In this document: positions 41,884 through 51,194 of the stretch, piece by piece
How positions within the stretch are numbered: position 1 is the stretch's first letter
Layout of the letters: every line of letters begins with the position of its first letter
From: Burkholderiales bacterium
Lineage (GTDB): Bacteria > Pseudomonadota > Gammaproteobacteria > Burkholderiales > Burkholderiaceae_C
Reading direction: 5' to 3'
Length of the DNA stretch: 64,000 bases
Assembly (NCBI GenBank): GCA_003963075.1
Contig: RXJV01000050.1
Coordinates: forward strand, 1-64,000
Notes under the pieces: generated by a model
Databases searched by the model: none
What the model was told of the DNA's origin: nothing
The model's input: only the letters and a program-made list of their open reading frames with translations
Made by a program: the position numbers and the translations under genes

Positions 41884-43941
41884 TCAGCGAGTGGTCGCGG
41901 TGGCTGAGGGTGCCGTGGTGACGCCCAACCAGCGCTGCTCAAACGCCCCGGCCGGCACCCCTTTCCCAAACCACCAGCCCTGGCCCCAGTCGCAGCCCAT
42001 CGCCTGCAGCGCCAGCATCTGCGCTTCGGTTTCGATGCCTTCGGCCACGACTTCCATGCCCAGTTCATGCGCCATGGTCACGATGGCGCGGCACAACGCC
42101 AGGGCTTTGCCACCGGCCGCCAGGCCGGCGACAAAGCTGCGGTCGATCTTGACCGTGTCGATCTCATGGTGCTGCAGATAACTCAGCGATGAGTAGCCGG
42201 TGCCGAAGTCGTCCAGCGAGATGCGGAGCCCGGCCGCGCGCAGGCGGCGCAGGCGCTCGGCCACGTTGGTGTCGCGCTCGAGCAGCAGGCCTTCGGTGAT
42301 CTCGACGGCGAGCGCATCGCCGGCCAGGCCCATGGTGCTGAGGTGGACGATCCAGTCCGGCTGCAGCGCGTGGCCGCGCTCGCTGCGGAACTGCACCGGG
42401 GACTTGTTGATGCTGACCTGGAACTGCGCATGGCCAGCCTGCCGCCACCGCAGTGCCTGCGCTGCCGCCTCGCGGAACACCCAGTTGCCGATGTCGACGA
42501 TCAGGCCGCTGGTCTCGGCAATCGGAACGAAGTGAGCCGGGCTGACCTCGCCGAGCTGCGGGTGGCGCCAGCGCAGCAAGGCCTCGGCCTTGCTGGGCGG
42601 CGCATCGGGTGAGCGCAGCGACAGGATGGGCTGGTAGACCAGCTGCAGCTGGCCACGCGGCAGCGCCTCGCGCAGTTCGCCGGCGAGCTTGGCCCGGCGT
42701 GTCGCCGCTTCATTCAGCGTCGGCGTGAACAGGCTCATGCGGTTGCGGCCGGCGCCCTTGGCCTCGTAAAGCGCCAGATCGGCATGCTTGAACAAGGCCT
42801 CAATCTCGCGGCCGTCGCGCGGGGCCAGGCTGACGCCGATGCTGGCCGACACATAGACGCGCTCACCGGCGACCTCGAAGGCCGCTGACATGGCGTCCAG
42901 CAAGGCCTGCCCCACCTGCAGGGACGCGGTCTCGGCGTCACGCGCGGCCAGCAGCACCGTGAACTCGTCGCCGCCCATGCGGGCGACGACGCCGGTGCTC
43001 ACCCCGTCCGTGGGCATGCGCGCCTGCAGGCGCTCGGCTACCTGCACGAGCAGGGCGTCACCGACGTCATGGCCCAGCGAGTCGTTGACTTCCTTGAAGT
43101 GGTCGAGGTCGACGAACATCACGGCCAGTTGTTCGCCGCGGATATCGAGCTGAGCCAGGGCGCGTTCGATGCGCTCGCGCAGCGAGCGTCGGTTGGGCAG
43201 CTGTGTCAACGCGTCGACGCGGGCCTGCTGCCAGACGACGGCTTCCTGGCGCTTGCGCTCGGAGATGTCGGTGTGCGTGCCGACCATGCGCAGCGGCCGG
43301 CCCGCGGCATCGCGCGCGATGACCACGCCCCGGCTCAGCACCCATTTCCAGCTGCCGTCCTTGGCCTGGACACGGTGTTCGTTGCGGTAGAGCGGTGTGC
43401 TGCCGGAGAAGTGCGCCTCGCGGTCGCGCGCCATCTGCTCCAGGTCGTCTGGGTGGGTGCGCCCGTCGAATGCGTTCGGTGTGGCGTCCACGGCGCCAGG
43501 CTCAAAGCCGTACAGACGCATCAGGCCATCGGAGAAGTACTCGGCCTGCTCCTGGACATGCCAGTCCCAGACGCCATCGCCGGTGCATTCCAGCGCCAGC
43601 TTCCAGACGTCCTCGGCCGCGCGCCGGTGCGTGACGTCGGTGTGCGTGCCGACCCAGAGCGCCGAACCCGGCAGCCGGCGCGCCTGGGCCAGCATCCAGG
43701 TCTGGCCGAGCCGGTATTCGCGCTCGAAGCTGTCGGCGCACTGGGCCTCCTGCCAGGCCGTGATGAAGCCGTTGCGGTCCTCGGGGTGCAGGGCCTCGGC
43801 CAGCGGCGCAGGCAGCGCCGGATGTCCCAAGGCGTCGGCCATCCGAGCGTTCATCCACAGCAACACGCCCGTGGCATCGGCCTGCCAAACCTGTTGGGGC
43901 AGGGTGTCTAGCAGCTCGACGAGTGGGACGGGGACGACCAT
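41884..43941 (-). CDS. PAS-PAS-GGDEF-EAL cyclic-di-GMP enzyme
   Basis: The 685-residue soluble protein has two PAS/PAC-type sensor segments (to about 245), a GGDEF domain with the intact active motif (RMGGDEF) and an EAL domain with KAEALLRW, plus EITEGLLLE and DDFGTGYSSLSYL. Both cyclic-di-GMP synthesis and breakdown motifs are intact. The second PAS ends in TDISERKRQE, a PAC motif. The start at 43941 was chosen since upstream codons do not look coding. It converges on tRNA-Leu. Confidence 0.93.
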   Translation of the reverse strand: MVVPVPLVELLDTLPQQVWQADATGVLLWMNARMADALGHPALPAPLAEALHPEDRNGFITAWQEAQCADSFEREYRLGQTWMLAQARRLPGSALWVGTHTDVTHRRAAEDVWKLALECTGDGVWDWHVQEQAEYFSDGLMRLYGFEPGAVDATPNAFDGRTHPDDLEQMARDREAHFSGSTPLYRNEHRVQAKDGSWKWVLSRGVVIARDAAGRPLRMVGTHTDISERKRQEAVVWQQARVDALTQLPNRRSLRERIERALAQLDIRGEQLAVMFVDLDHFKEVNDSLGHDVGDALLVQVAERLQARMPTDGVSTGVVARMGGDEFTVLLAARDAETASLQVGQALLDAMSAAFEVAGERVYVSASIGVSLAPRDGREIEALFKHADLALYEAKGAGRNRMSLFTPTLNEAATRRAKLAGELREALPRGQLQLVYQPILSLRSPDAPPSKAEALLRWRHPQLGEVSPAHFVPIAETSGLIVDIGNWVFREAAAQALRWRQAGHAQFQVSINKSPVQFRSERGHALQPDWIVHLSTMGLAGDALAVEITEGLLLERDTNVAERLRRLRAAGLRISLDDFGTGYSSLSYLQHHEIDTVKIDRSFVAGLAAGGKALALCRAIVTMAHELGMEVVAEGIETEAQMLALQAMGCDWGQGWWFGKGVPAGAFEQRWLGVTTAPSATATTR

Positions 43942-44044
43942 TGGCGATGAATACTGCGCAGTGCTGCGACTGTAGGCCCATCGCGTTGAGACACAATCGC
44001 GCCCGCCCGAGTCGTTCGGGCGCGTTTTGGACGAGACCTCCCGC

Positions 44045-44386
44045 ATGAACAAGACCGATCTGATCGAACACCTGGCCGCCACGCATGAGCTGAGCAAGGC
44101 TGAAGCCGGCCGCATCCTGGAAACCCTGCTGGACGCCGTCGTCACGACCGTCAAAAAGGGCGGCGCCGTCTCGATCCCGGGTTTCGGCTCCTTCAAGCAG
44201 CACGCCCGTGCCGCGCGCAACGGCGTGAACCCCAGCACCGGCGCCAAGATCAAGATCGCTGCCGCCAAGCTGCCCAAGTTCACGCCGGGTGCTGGCTTCA
44301 AGGCCGCTGTCGATCCCAAGGCTGCTGCCAAGAAGGCCGCCGCCAAGCCCGCCGCCAAGCCGGCAGCCAAGGCCAAGAAGAAGTAA
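44045..44386 (+). CDS. HU-family DNA-binding protein with lysine/alanine tail
   Basis: The 113-residue protein has an HU/IHF fold (MNKTDLIEHLAATHELSKAEA... GGAVSIPGFGSF) and a C-terminal tail made of PAAK/KAAAK repeats (about 85-113), like the histone H1-style tails found on some betaproteobacterial HU-like proteins. The conserved HU arm region (RNGVNPSTGAKI) is kept, so it should bend DNA. The ATG at 44045 matches the family. It is followed 12 bp later by the lacI-type gene. Confidence 0.93.
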   Translation: MNKTDLIEHLAATHELSKAEAGRILETLLDAVVTTVKKGGAVSIPGFGSFKQHARAARNGVNPSTGAKIKIAAAKLPKFTPGAGFKAAVDPKAAAKKAAAKPAAKPAAKAKKK

Positions 44387-44398
44387 TTCTTCGTCCCG

Positions 44399-45436
44399 AT
44401 GAGCGCGCGGGGAGCCAGTCCCACCATCGTCGATGTCGCCCGCGAGGCGGGGGTGTCGATCAAGACGGTATCGCGCGTGCTCAACCATGAACCCGGCGTG
44501 CATGAAAACACCCGGGATCAGGTGCTCAAGGTCGTGGAGGCGCTGCGTTACCGGCCCAAGCAGTCGGCACGCAGCCTGGCAGGTGGCCGGTCTTTCCTGA
44601 TCGGCCTGCTCTACTACGACCCGAGTGCCAACTTTGTGGGCAGCGTTCAGCAGGGGGCCACGCTGCGCTGCCGCGAATTGGGCTACCACCTCGTCGTCGA
44701 GTCCTTGCACAACGACGCACCCGACCTGCGCCAGCAGGTGGACCGGATGGTGTTGGCGCTGCGGCCCGACGGCATGATCCTCACGCCGCCCTTGTGCGAC
44801 AACCCCGAAGTGCTCGCCGCGCTGCGCGAGAGCGGCACGCCCTGCGTGCTGATCAGCCCGGAGCGGGATATCCGCGGCGTGCCGTCGGTGCGCATGGACG
44901 ATGTGCATGCGGCCGAAGAGATCACCAACCTGCTGCTCAGCCTTGGCCACCGGCACATCGCCTTCATCAAGGGGCCGCCTGACCAGTCGGCCAGTGCCGC
45001 GCGCTACCAGGGCTTTTTGAGCGCCCTGCATGCGCATGATCTCCATCCCGACCCCGAGCTGATCCAGCCCGGCGCATTCACCTTCGCCACCGGGCGTGAG
45101 GCGGCCCATCACCTGCTGAGCCGCCGCCAGCGCCCAACCGCCGTGTTCGCCAGCAACGATGACATGGCGTTGGGCGTGCTCGCCGCCGCACAGCGACTGG
45201 GTTTGGCGGTGCCGGGTGAACTGTCGGTTGTCGGGTTTGATGATTCCCCGATGGCGGCCCTGGTCTGGCCCTCGCTGACGACGGTGCGCCAGCCGGTCGC
45301 CGAGATGGCACGGGTTGCGGTCGAGATGCTGGTCAGTGGCCCGCAGGCCGACATGGCCGCGCGGCTCGATGACGCCGACCTGCACAAGGTGCTGCGGCAC
45401 GAGCTCGTCGTGCGCGATTCGACCCGGGCGCGCTGA
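44399..45436 (+). CDS. LacI-family transcriptional regulator
   Basis: The 345-residue protein has a LacI HTH at the very N-terminus (TIVDVAREAGVSIKTVSRVL) and a periplasmic-binding-like sensor domain (LIGLLYYDPSANF, HRHIAFIKGPP, TAVFASNDDMALGVLAA). It probably controls the adjacent beta-glucosidase gene: a TGACAGCGTTGTCA operator lies between them. The gene ends in a 15-bp tandem repeat that includes its stop codon. Confidence 0.92.
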   Translation: MSARGASPTIVDVAREAGVSIKTVSRVLNHEPGVHENTRDQVLKVVEALRYRPKQSARSLAGGRSFLIGLLYYDPSANFVGSVQQGATLRCRELGYHLVVESLHNDAPDLRQQVDRMVLALRPDGMILTPPLCDNPEVLAALRESGTPCVLISPERDIRGVPSVRMDDVHAAEEITNLLLSLGHRHIAFIKGPPDQSASAARYQGFLSALHAHDLHPDPELIQPGAFTFATGREAAHHLLSRRQRPTAVFASNDDMALGVLAAAQRLGLAVPGELSVVGFDDSPMAALVWPSLTTVRQPVAEMARVAVEMLVSGPQADMAARLDDADLHKVLRHELVVRDSTRAR

Positions 45437-45458
45437 GCCTGTGCGCGCTGAGCCTGTG
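45429..45458. repeat. 15-bp tandem repeat over the lacI stop
   Basis: The unit CGCGCTGAGCCTGTG is present twice in direct succession (45429-45443 and 45444-45458). The first copy contains the stop codon of the LacI gene. This looks like a recent slippage duplication. Confidence 0.8.
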
Positions 45459-45549
45459 CGCGGCCGTGAGCGGCGCGCAGCGGGTCGGCGCCGGCTTCGT
45501 GCAGCGACACGCAGATTGATTGCGCAACCATTTATTGAGGCCGCTCTGT

Positions 45550-45563
45550 TGACAGCGTTGTCA
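45550..45563 (+). promoter_or_regulatory. LacI-type operator upstream of beta-glucosidase
   Basis: TGACAGCGTTGTCA is a near-perfect inverted repeat of the TGACAnCGnTGTCA type used by LacI-family repressors of sugar genes. It lies in the 282-bp gap between the lacI gene and the beta-glucosidase gene. The rest of the gap shows no other feature. Confidence 0.6.
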
Positions 45564-45718
45564 TGCGTCGGCAAGATGCGTTCCGCCGGGACCGCGGAGC
45601 CTGGCGCCCCATGGTGATCCGAAGCGCAGGCTCCATGCCATGACCCCCCCCGCAACGACTCGCCGTCCCTGGCCAGCGTTGTCCGCCATTGCACCGAAGC
45701 CTCCCGTTGCCGCCCACC

Positions 45719-47077
45719 ATGAACCTGCCTGACCTCGACCGCATCGACCCCGAAGCCCTGGCGCAGTCGTTTCCGCCCGACTTCGTCTGGGGCGTGGCCA
45801 CCAGCGCTGCCCAGATCGAGGGTGCCGCCTTCGAGGACGGCAAGGGTGCGTCGATCTGGGATCATTTTTGTCGCCAGCCGGGGCGCATCCAGGACGCTTC
45901 CAACATCGACATCGCCTGCGATCACTACCACCGCTACCGCGACGATGTGGCATTGATGCAGCGACTGGGCCTGGACTGCTACCGGTTCAGCTTTGCCTGG
46001 CCGCGCGTGCAGCCGCTGGGTCAGGGCAGTTGGAACGAGGCTGGCTTCGGCTTTTACGACCGCCTCATCGACGCCCTGCTCGAATCGGGCCTGCGGCCGC
46101 ACGCCACGCTCTACCACTGGGACCTGCCTCAGGCGCTCGAAGAATCCCAAGGCGGATGGTTGTCGCGCGACGTGGTGGCGCGCTTCGCGGACTATGCGGC
46201 CGAAGTGGCGCGACGCTTCGGTAGTCGGCTGTCCAGCATTGCGACGCACAACGAACCCTGGTGCACCGCAACGCTCGGCTACGAGACGGGCCAATTCGCA
46301 CCCGGCCACAAAAGCCGTGCCGAGAGCCTGCAGGTGGCGCACCACCTGATGCTGTCCCATGGTGACGCGGTAGCCGCGATGCGGGCGGTCACCCAGACCC
46401 CGCTGGGCATCGTGCTCAATCACACGCCGGCCTTCCCAGCCCAGCCGACCGAGGCCGACCGGCGCGCGGCACGCATCGAGGACGGCTTGGGGGTGCGTTG
46501 GTATATGGACCCGATCTTCCGGGGGCATTACCCGGCAGATGCCTGGGCCCATGTTGGCGCCGATGCGCCCCGCATATTGACCGGCGATATGGCGCGCATC
46601 GGTCAGCCGCTGGACTTTCTCGGCATCAATTTCTACACCCGCGGCCTGTTCGATGCGACTGGGCGACCTGTCCAGGGCCCCGGCCGGCACGGCTTCACCG
46701 ATATGGGGTGGGAAATCGTGCCCGAGGTATTCGCCCAGCACCTGGTGCGGCTGGCGCGCGAGTATTCGCCGCCGCCGATGTACATCACCGAGAACGGCAT
46801 GGCCAACGCCGATCGGGTGCTGGACGGCCGTGTTCCCGATACCGAGCGCATCGCCTACCTGTCGGCGCATCTGCAGGCCCTGTCCGTCGCGATGAGTTTG
46901 GGTGCCGATGTGCGCGGCTATTTCTATTGGAGCCTGCTCGACAACTTCGAGTGGAATTCCGGTTATGCCAAGCGGTTTGGCTTGGTGCATGTCGACTACG
47001 ACACCCAAACTCGCCTGCCCAAGGACAGTGCTCACTGGTATCGCGACTTCATCGCGCGCCACCGCAGCCGCCGCTGA
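45719..47077 (+). CDS. GH1 beta-glucosidase
   Basis: The 452-residue protein is a glycoside hydrolase family 1 enzyme, hydrolysing beta-linked glucosides. The acid/base Glu179 (THNEPW) and nucleophile Glu358 (YITENG) are visible, as are FVWGVATSAAQIEG and the C-terminal WSLLDNFEWNSGYAKRFGL. There is no signal peptide, so it acts in the cytoplasm and a transporter must exist elsewhere. The start at 45719 fits the family. The gene is likely controlled by the LacI regulator upstream. Confidence 0.95.
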   Translation: MNLPDLDRIDPEALAQSFPPDFVWGVATSAAQIEGAAFEDGKGASIWDHFCRQPGRIQDASNIDIACDHYHRYRDDVALMQRLGLDCYRFSFAWPRVQPLGQGSWNEAGFGFYDRLIDALLESGLRPHATLYHWDLPQALEESQGGWLSRDVVARFADYAAEVARRFGSRLSSIATHNEPWCTATLGYETGQFAPGHKSRAESLQVAHHLMLSHGDAVAAMRAVTQTPLGIVLNHTPAFPAQPTEADRRAARIEDGLGVRWYMDPIFRGHYPADAWAHVGADAPRILTGDMARIGQPLDFLGINFYTRGLFDATGRPVQGPGRHGFTDMGWEIVPEVFAQHLVRLAREYSPPPMYITENGMANADRVLDGRVPDTERIAYLSAHLQALSVAMSLGADVRGYFYWSLLDNFEWNSGYAKRFGLVHVDYDTQTRLPKDSAHWYRDFIARHRSRR

Positions 47078-47406
47078 CGCATTTCGCCAAAATCCGCTCC
47101 GCAGGGGCCTGCGTGCGTTGCGTGAGCTTCGCGCGGTTGGCTGCATGGCCGCCAACGCGCCACGGGCGCGAGTTGTGGGGCCGCAATGCATGCATTCCTT
47201 CGCGTTTGCCCCGAGAAGTCGTTGTCAATTTGGTCACGATCAGGCGGTAAGCTCCCAACCTGCGCACAATACGTGGTTTGTCCCTCAGGGATGGGGGCCT
47301 TTCGGCCCATTTGACGTAAAGCTCAGGACGGTCTCATTTCAGCGGCGCAAGGTCTCGGCGGCGATCGATTCGGGATCAACCGGCGAATTACGGGTTTCAA
47401 GAGCGA
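47078..47406. other. Leader region before the HD-GYP gene
   Basis: No gene is supported in this 329-bp gap. It holds a GGGCC-TTTC-GGCCC hairpin (about 47305-47320) and a run without stable structure after it. No clear riboswitch, cyclic-di-GMP aptamer or promoter was recognised. Confidence 0.5.
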
Positions 47407-48702
47407 ATGCAGGACAGAACAAGCGATCCGCTGATCGACGTCAGTCAACTGACCGTCGGGATGTTCATCCATCTCGACCTGGGCTGGATGTCGCATCCCT
47501 TTCCGCTGTCAAGCTTCAAGATCTCGTCCAGCGATCAGTTGCTGATCCTGCGTCGCCTGGGCCTGACCCAGGTGCGCTGGAGCCCGGCGAAAAGTGACCT
47601 GCCGCTGCAGCCTGAAGTCACCGTTCTGCCCCCGCAGGCGCCCGAAGCGGCCAGCAATGCCGAGGCCGCCTCCGAGCCGACGCCCGAAGAACTGGCGCGG
47701 GAAGCGCACCGCCGCGCGTTGGCAGCCCAGCGTGAGGCACTGCGTTTGTGCCAGGCTCAATATGGTGAGGCGTCGGAGGATTTTCGTAGCGTGATGGACC
47801 TCGTCCGTGCGGATCCGCAGCAGGCCCGCGCCCAGGCCGAAGGCTTGACGGCCGCGCTGCTCGACAAGATGTTGGTCGAGGGCGACCTAAACATGCGCCT
47901 GCTCAACGAGGCTGCGGGTGACCGCAGTACCGCGCATGCACTGAACGTCTGCATCATCTCGCTGCTGCTGGGGCGTGCCTTCGGCCTCGGGCGCGACGAG
48001 ATGATGGACCTGGGCGTCGGCTCGTTGCTGCATGACGTCGGCAAACTCGAAGTCGCCGTGCGGCTGCGCCACCGCGATGAAAGCTTCACAGCGGCCGAGA
48101 CCCAGGCCTATCAGCAGCATGTCGCCAAGGGCGTGGCCATTGCGCAAACCATGGGCCTGGCTCCGGCTCCGCTGCTCATCATCGCCCAGCACCACGAACA
48201 TGCCGACGGCAGCGGATTCCCGCAACGCATCAACATGGACCGCATGAGCACCGGCGCGCGCATCGTCGCGCTGGTCAACCGCTTCGACGGCTTATGCAAT
48301 CCGCTGCTCAGCTCGAAGGCGATGACGCCCCACGAAGCGCTGTCGCTGATGTTTGCCCAGGGCCGAAACCGCTTCGACGCGACCATGTTGAATGCCTTCA
48401 TTCGGATGATGGGCGTTTACCCCCCTGGCTCCACGGTGCAGCTGACCGACGACCGGTACGCCTTGGTTGTCTCGGTCAATTCGGCGCGACCGCTCAAGCC
48501 CCGGGTCATGGTGCATGACACCAAGGTGCCCAAGGATGAGGCCCTGGTGCTCAATCTCGAAGAGATGCCCGACCTCGGTATCCGCCGCAGCCTGAAGCCT
48601 CAGTTCCTGCCACGCGCGGCACTGGACTACCTCAGCCCAAGTGCGCGCATTGCGTATTTCTTCGACGCGATCAGCACGGGGCCCGGGGAGCTGGCGGCGT
48701 GA
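47407..48702 (+). CDS. HD-GYP cyclic-di-GMP phosphodiesterase
   Basis: The 431-residue protein has an N-terminal DUF3391-like region (about 9-70, LIDVSQLTVGMFIHLDLGW), then an HD-GYP domain with HDVGK (209-213), HHE (262-264) and DGSGFPQ where the canonical motif is DGxGYP. The GYP Tyr is replaced by Phe, so activity should be tested. It overlaps the next gene by 4 bp, so both are coexpressed. Confidence 0.9.
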   Translation: MQDRTSDPLIDVSQLTVGMFIHLDLGWMSHPFPLSSFKISSSDQLLILRRLGLTQVRWSPAKSDLPLQPEVTVLPPQAPEAASNAEAASEPTPEELAREAHRRALAAQREALRLCQAQYGEASEDFRSVMDLVRADPQQARAQAEGLTAALLDKMLVEGDLNMRLLNEAAGDRSTAHALNVCIISLLLGRAFGLGRDEMMDLGVGSLLHDVGKLEVAVRLRHRDESFTAAETQAYQQHVAKGVAIAQTMGLAPAPLLIIAQHHEHADGSGFPQRINMDRMSTGARIVALVNRFDGLCNPLLSSKAMTPHEALSLMFAQGRNRFDATMLNAFIRMMGVYPPGSTVQLTDDRYALVVSVNSARPLKPRVMVHDTKVPKDEALVLNLEEMPDLGIRRSLKPQFLPRAALDYLSPSARIAYFFDAISTGPGELAA

Positions 48703-50837
48703 ATGCCATGCGCGAGGCGATCCCCTACCCGCTTCGCGTCCCCGAGGCACCGCAGATGATCGGTGCCCTGATGGAGGGGCTGCCCGAGCCCGCATGGTTG
48801 GTGGATGGCGCGAGCCTGACGGTCAGCGCCGTGAACCGGGCTGCCTTGCGCTTGCTCGGCCTCAAGCCTGAGCATGCGATCGGGCAGCCGCCCGCCGTCC
48901 TGTGTGGCTCTCTCGAGGATGAGGCCTTCTGGCAGGGGGCGGAGCGCGATCCCTTCGCACGCATCCGCTCCGACACGGTGCTGACACACAGCGACGGCCA
49001 GCCGCGCTGGGTGAGCCGCTCCATCAGTCCGGTCCACACACCCGACGGTGGTCGCTACTGGTTGGTGCTGCTTCACGATCAGACCCGCCGGCGCCGCGCC
49101 GAGGCCGAGCGCGAGACCCTGCTCGCGGAGCTGCGTGCCACGCTGGAGTCGACCGCCGACGGCATCCTCGTGGTCGATCTGGCCGGGCGCGTGCGCAGTT
49201 TCAACCGCCGGTTTGCAAAGCTCTGGGGCCTGCCTGGGGGGCTGCTTCACGAGCCCGGCGACGCCGGCCTGTGGCTGAGCCTGCAGCGCGTCATGCGCGA
49301 CGGCGAACAGTACCGGCTGCGCATCGAGGCGCTGCTGGATGCACCGTTGATGCGCTCCAGCGATGTGCTGCGCCTGGCCGACGGCCGCGTGCTGGAGCAG
49401 GTCTCGTTGCCGCAAATGAGCCGTGGCGAACCGATTGGCCGGGTCTTCTCGTTCCGCGACCTGAGCGAAAAGCTGGCGGCCCACCAACGCATTGAAGAAT
49501 TGGGCCGCTCGGACGCGCTGACCGGTGCGCCCAACCGCCGCGCCCTTGCCGATCGGATCGTGCAACAGATGGCAGCGGTCGACACCGGTGAGCCGCCGCC
49601 TGTGTTCGCGCTGCTGCATCTCGATCTCGACCGCTTCAAGCAGATCAATGACACGCTGGGCCACAGCTACGGCGATCGTGTGCTGCGTGAAGTGGTGGAG
49701 CGATTGCGTGGCGCGGTCCGGGGCAACGACACGCTGGCACGCCTTGGCGGCGATGAGTTTGCGTTGTTGGTTGACGGGGCCCAGGTCTTCGAAGCCGAGG
49801 CCACTGCGCGGCATGTCCAACAGTTGCTGGCCCAACCGTTCAGGTTCGATACGCTGAGCTTCACCGTGACGGCCAGCTGCGGCATTGCCCTCTATCCGGG
49901 CGATGGTGGCACGCCGGATGAGCTGATGGCCAGCGCGGAGCGCGCCATGCACTGGGTCAAGGAGAGCGGCCGCGCCGGCTTTCGCTTCCACGTGCCGCGC
50001 AAGGAGGTCGATCTGCTGTCCCGCATGCGCCTCGACCATGCAATGCGCCAGGCCCTGGCCGAAGGGCGTTTCCGGCTGAATTTCCAGCCCCAGGTCGAGT
50101 TGGGCAGCGATCGCGTCATTGGCGCAGAGGCGCTGATCCGATGGCGGGACCCGCAGCGCGGCGAGATCTCGCCGGCGGAGTTCATCCCTCTGGCGGAAGA
50201 AAGCGGGTTCGTCGTCGCGATTGGTGAATGGGTGCTGCGTGAGGCCATCGCCCAGGCTGCCTATTGGCTCGGCCGCGGCATGCGCATGCCGGTCGCGGTC
50301 AACGTGTCGGCGCTGCAGTTCCAGCAGGCGGGCTTTGTCGAAAGCGTCGCCGAGGCGCTCCGCGAGGCCGCCCTGCCGGCCAGCCTGCTTGAGCTGGAGT
50401 TGACCGAAGGCGTGCTGCTTGGAGATGCCGAGGAGGGGCTCAAGCGCATGCGGGCGCTCGCCGCGCTGGGGGTCACGCTGTCGATCGACGATTTCGGCAC
50501 GGGTTACTCGTCGCTGGCCTATCTGAAGCGCTTCCCCATCCAGAGATTGAAGATCGACCGCAGCTTCGTGCAGGGCCTGCCCGGCGACTCCAGTGATGTG
50601 GGCATCGCCAATGCCATCGTCCAGATGGGACGTGCCCTCGGGCTGCAGGTCATCGCCGAGGGTGTCGAAACCGAGGCACAGCGGGACTTTCTCGCGCAGG
50701 CGGGATGCCACGAATTCCAGGGCTATCTCTATGCCCCGGCATTGCCGCCTGAGGAGTTCGAGCGTCGCGTTCGGCCCCAGCGGCATCTCGTGGACGCGGC
50801 CGTCTCCGGCTGGATGGGCCTGGCCAGCAACTGCTGA
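48699..50837 (+). CDS. PAS-PAS-GGDEF-EAL cyclic-di-GMP enzyme
   Basis: The 712-residue protein has two PAS-like segments (to about 265), a GGDEF domain with the intact motif RLGGDEF, and an EAL domain with GAEALIRW, ELTEGVLLGD and DDFGTGYSSLAYL. No membrane segment is seen. The GTG at 48699 overlaps the HD-GYP stop (GTGA), so the pair is translated together. An in-frame ATG at 48708 is possible. Confidence 0.93.
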   Translation: MNAMREAIPYPLRVPEAPQMIGALMEGLPEPAWLVDGASLTVSAVNRAALRLLGLKPEHAIGQPPAVLCGSLEDEAFWQGAERDPFARIRSDTVLTHSDGQPRWVSRSISPVHTPDGGRYWLVLLHDQTRRRRAEAERETLLAELRATLESTADGILVVDLAGRVRSFNRRFAKLWGLPGGLLHEPGDAGLWLSLQRVMRDGEQYRLRIEALLDAPLMRSSDVLRLADGRVLEQVSLPQMSRGEPIGRVFSFRDLSEKLAAHQRIEELGRSDALTGAPNRRALADRIVQQMAAVDTGEPPPVFALLHLDLDRFKQINDTLGHSYGDRVLREVVERLRGAVRGNDTLARLGGDEFALLVDGAQVFEAEATARHVQQLLAQPFRFDTLSFTVTASCGIALYPGDGGTPDELMASAERAMHWVKESGRAGFRFHVPRKEVDLLSRMRLDHAMRQALAEGRFRLNFQPQVELGSDRVIGAEALIRWRDPQRGEISPAEFIPLAEESGFVVAIGEWVLREAIAQAAYWLGRGMRMPVAVNVSALQFQQAGFVESVAEALREAALPASLLELELTEGVLLGDAEEGLKRMRALAALGVTLSIDDFGTGYSSLAYLKRFPIQRLKIDRSFVQGLPGDSSDVGIANAIVQMGRALGLQVIAEGVETEAQRDFLAQAGCHEFQGYLYAPALPPEEFERRVRPQRHLVDAAVSGWMGLASNC

Positions 50838-50870
50838 GCCGCGTGGCCGGCTGCGGGACACAATGCCGCC

Positions 50871-51194
50871 ATGCTGTATTGCTTCAAATCCAAAGCGGGT
50901 GCGGATGTATTGATGCTGGCGGATTCCGCTGAGGCTGTGCTGGCCCTGCTTGGCCGCGAGCCACAGCCTCGTGGAATCCTCGAACGGGCCGATCTGCCAC
51001 AGCTGATCCAAGCACTCGAAGCCGGTGTCGCTGCCGATGAAGCCAGGCGCCAGCAAGCGCAGGAGGCCGCAAGGCTCGCCGGCGAGCCGGTTCCGAACCG
51101 GCCCGATGTGTCGTTGCGCCAGCGCGCTTGGCCGCTTCATGAATTGATGCAGCGGAGCCTGCGGGAGAACACCGATGTGGTTTGGGGGAGCTGA
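50871..51194 (+). CDS. DUF1840-family protein
   Basis: This 107-residue protein matches the Burkholderiales DUF1840 pattern: an N-terminal YCFKSKAGADVLML, a middle ADLPQLIQALE region and the C-terminal RAWPLHELMQRS...DVVWG. Function is unknown. Its stop overlaps the start of the next gene by 1 bp (TGATG), so they are coupled. Confidence 0.85.
   Translation: MLYCFKSKAGADVLMLADSAEAVLALLGREPQPRGILERADLPQLIQALEAGVAADEARRQQAQEAARLAGEPVPNRPDVSLRQRAWPLHELMQRSLRENTDVVWGS

Noticed and set aside
44300-44386. Lys/Ala repeat at the end of the HU gene as a sequencing artefact or frameshift
   Set aside because: Such tails are normal in some betaproteobacterial HU-like proteins and the frame is continuous to a proper stop.
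43502-47191. Long minus-strand open frame across HU, LacI and GH1 genes
   Set aside because: The plus-strand genes have clear motifs and starts; this frame has no family pattern and spans three genes.
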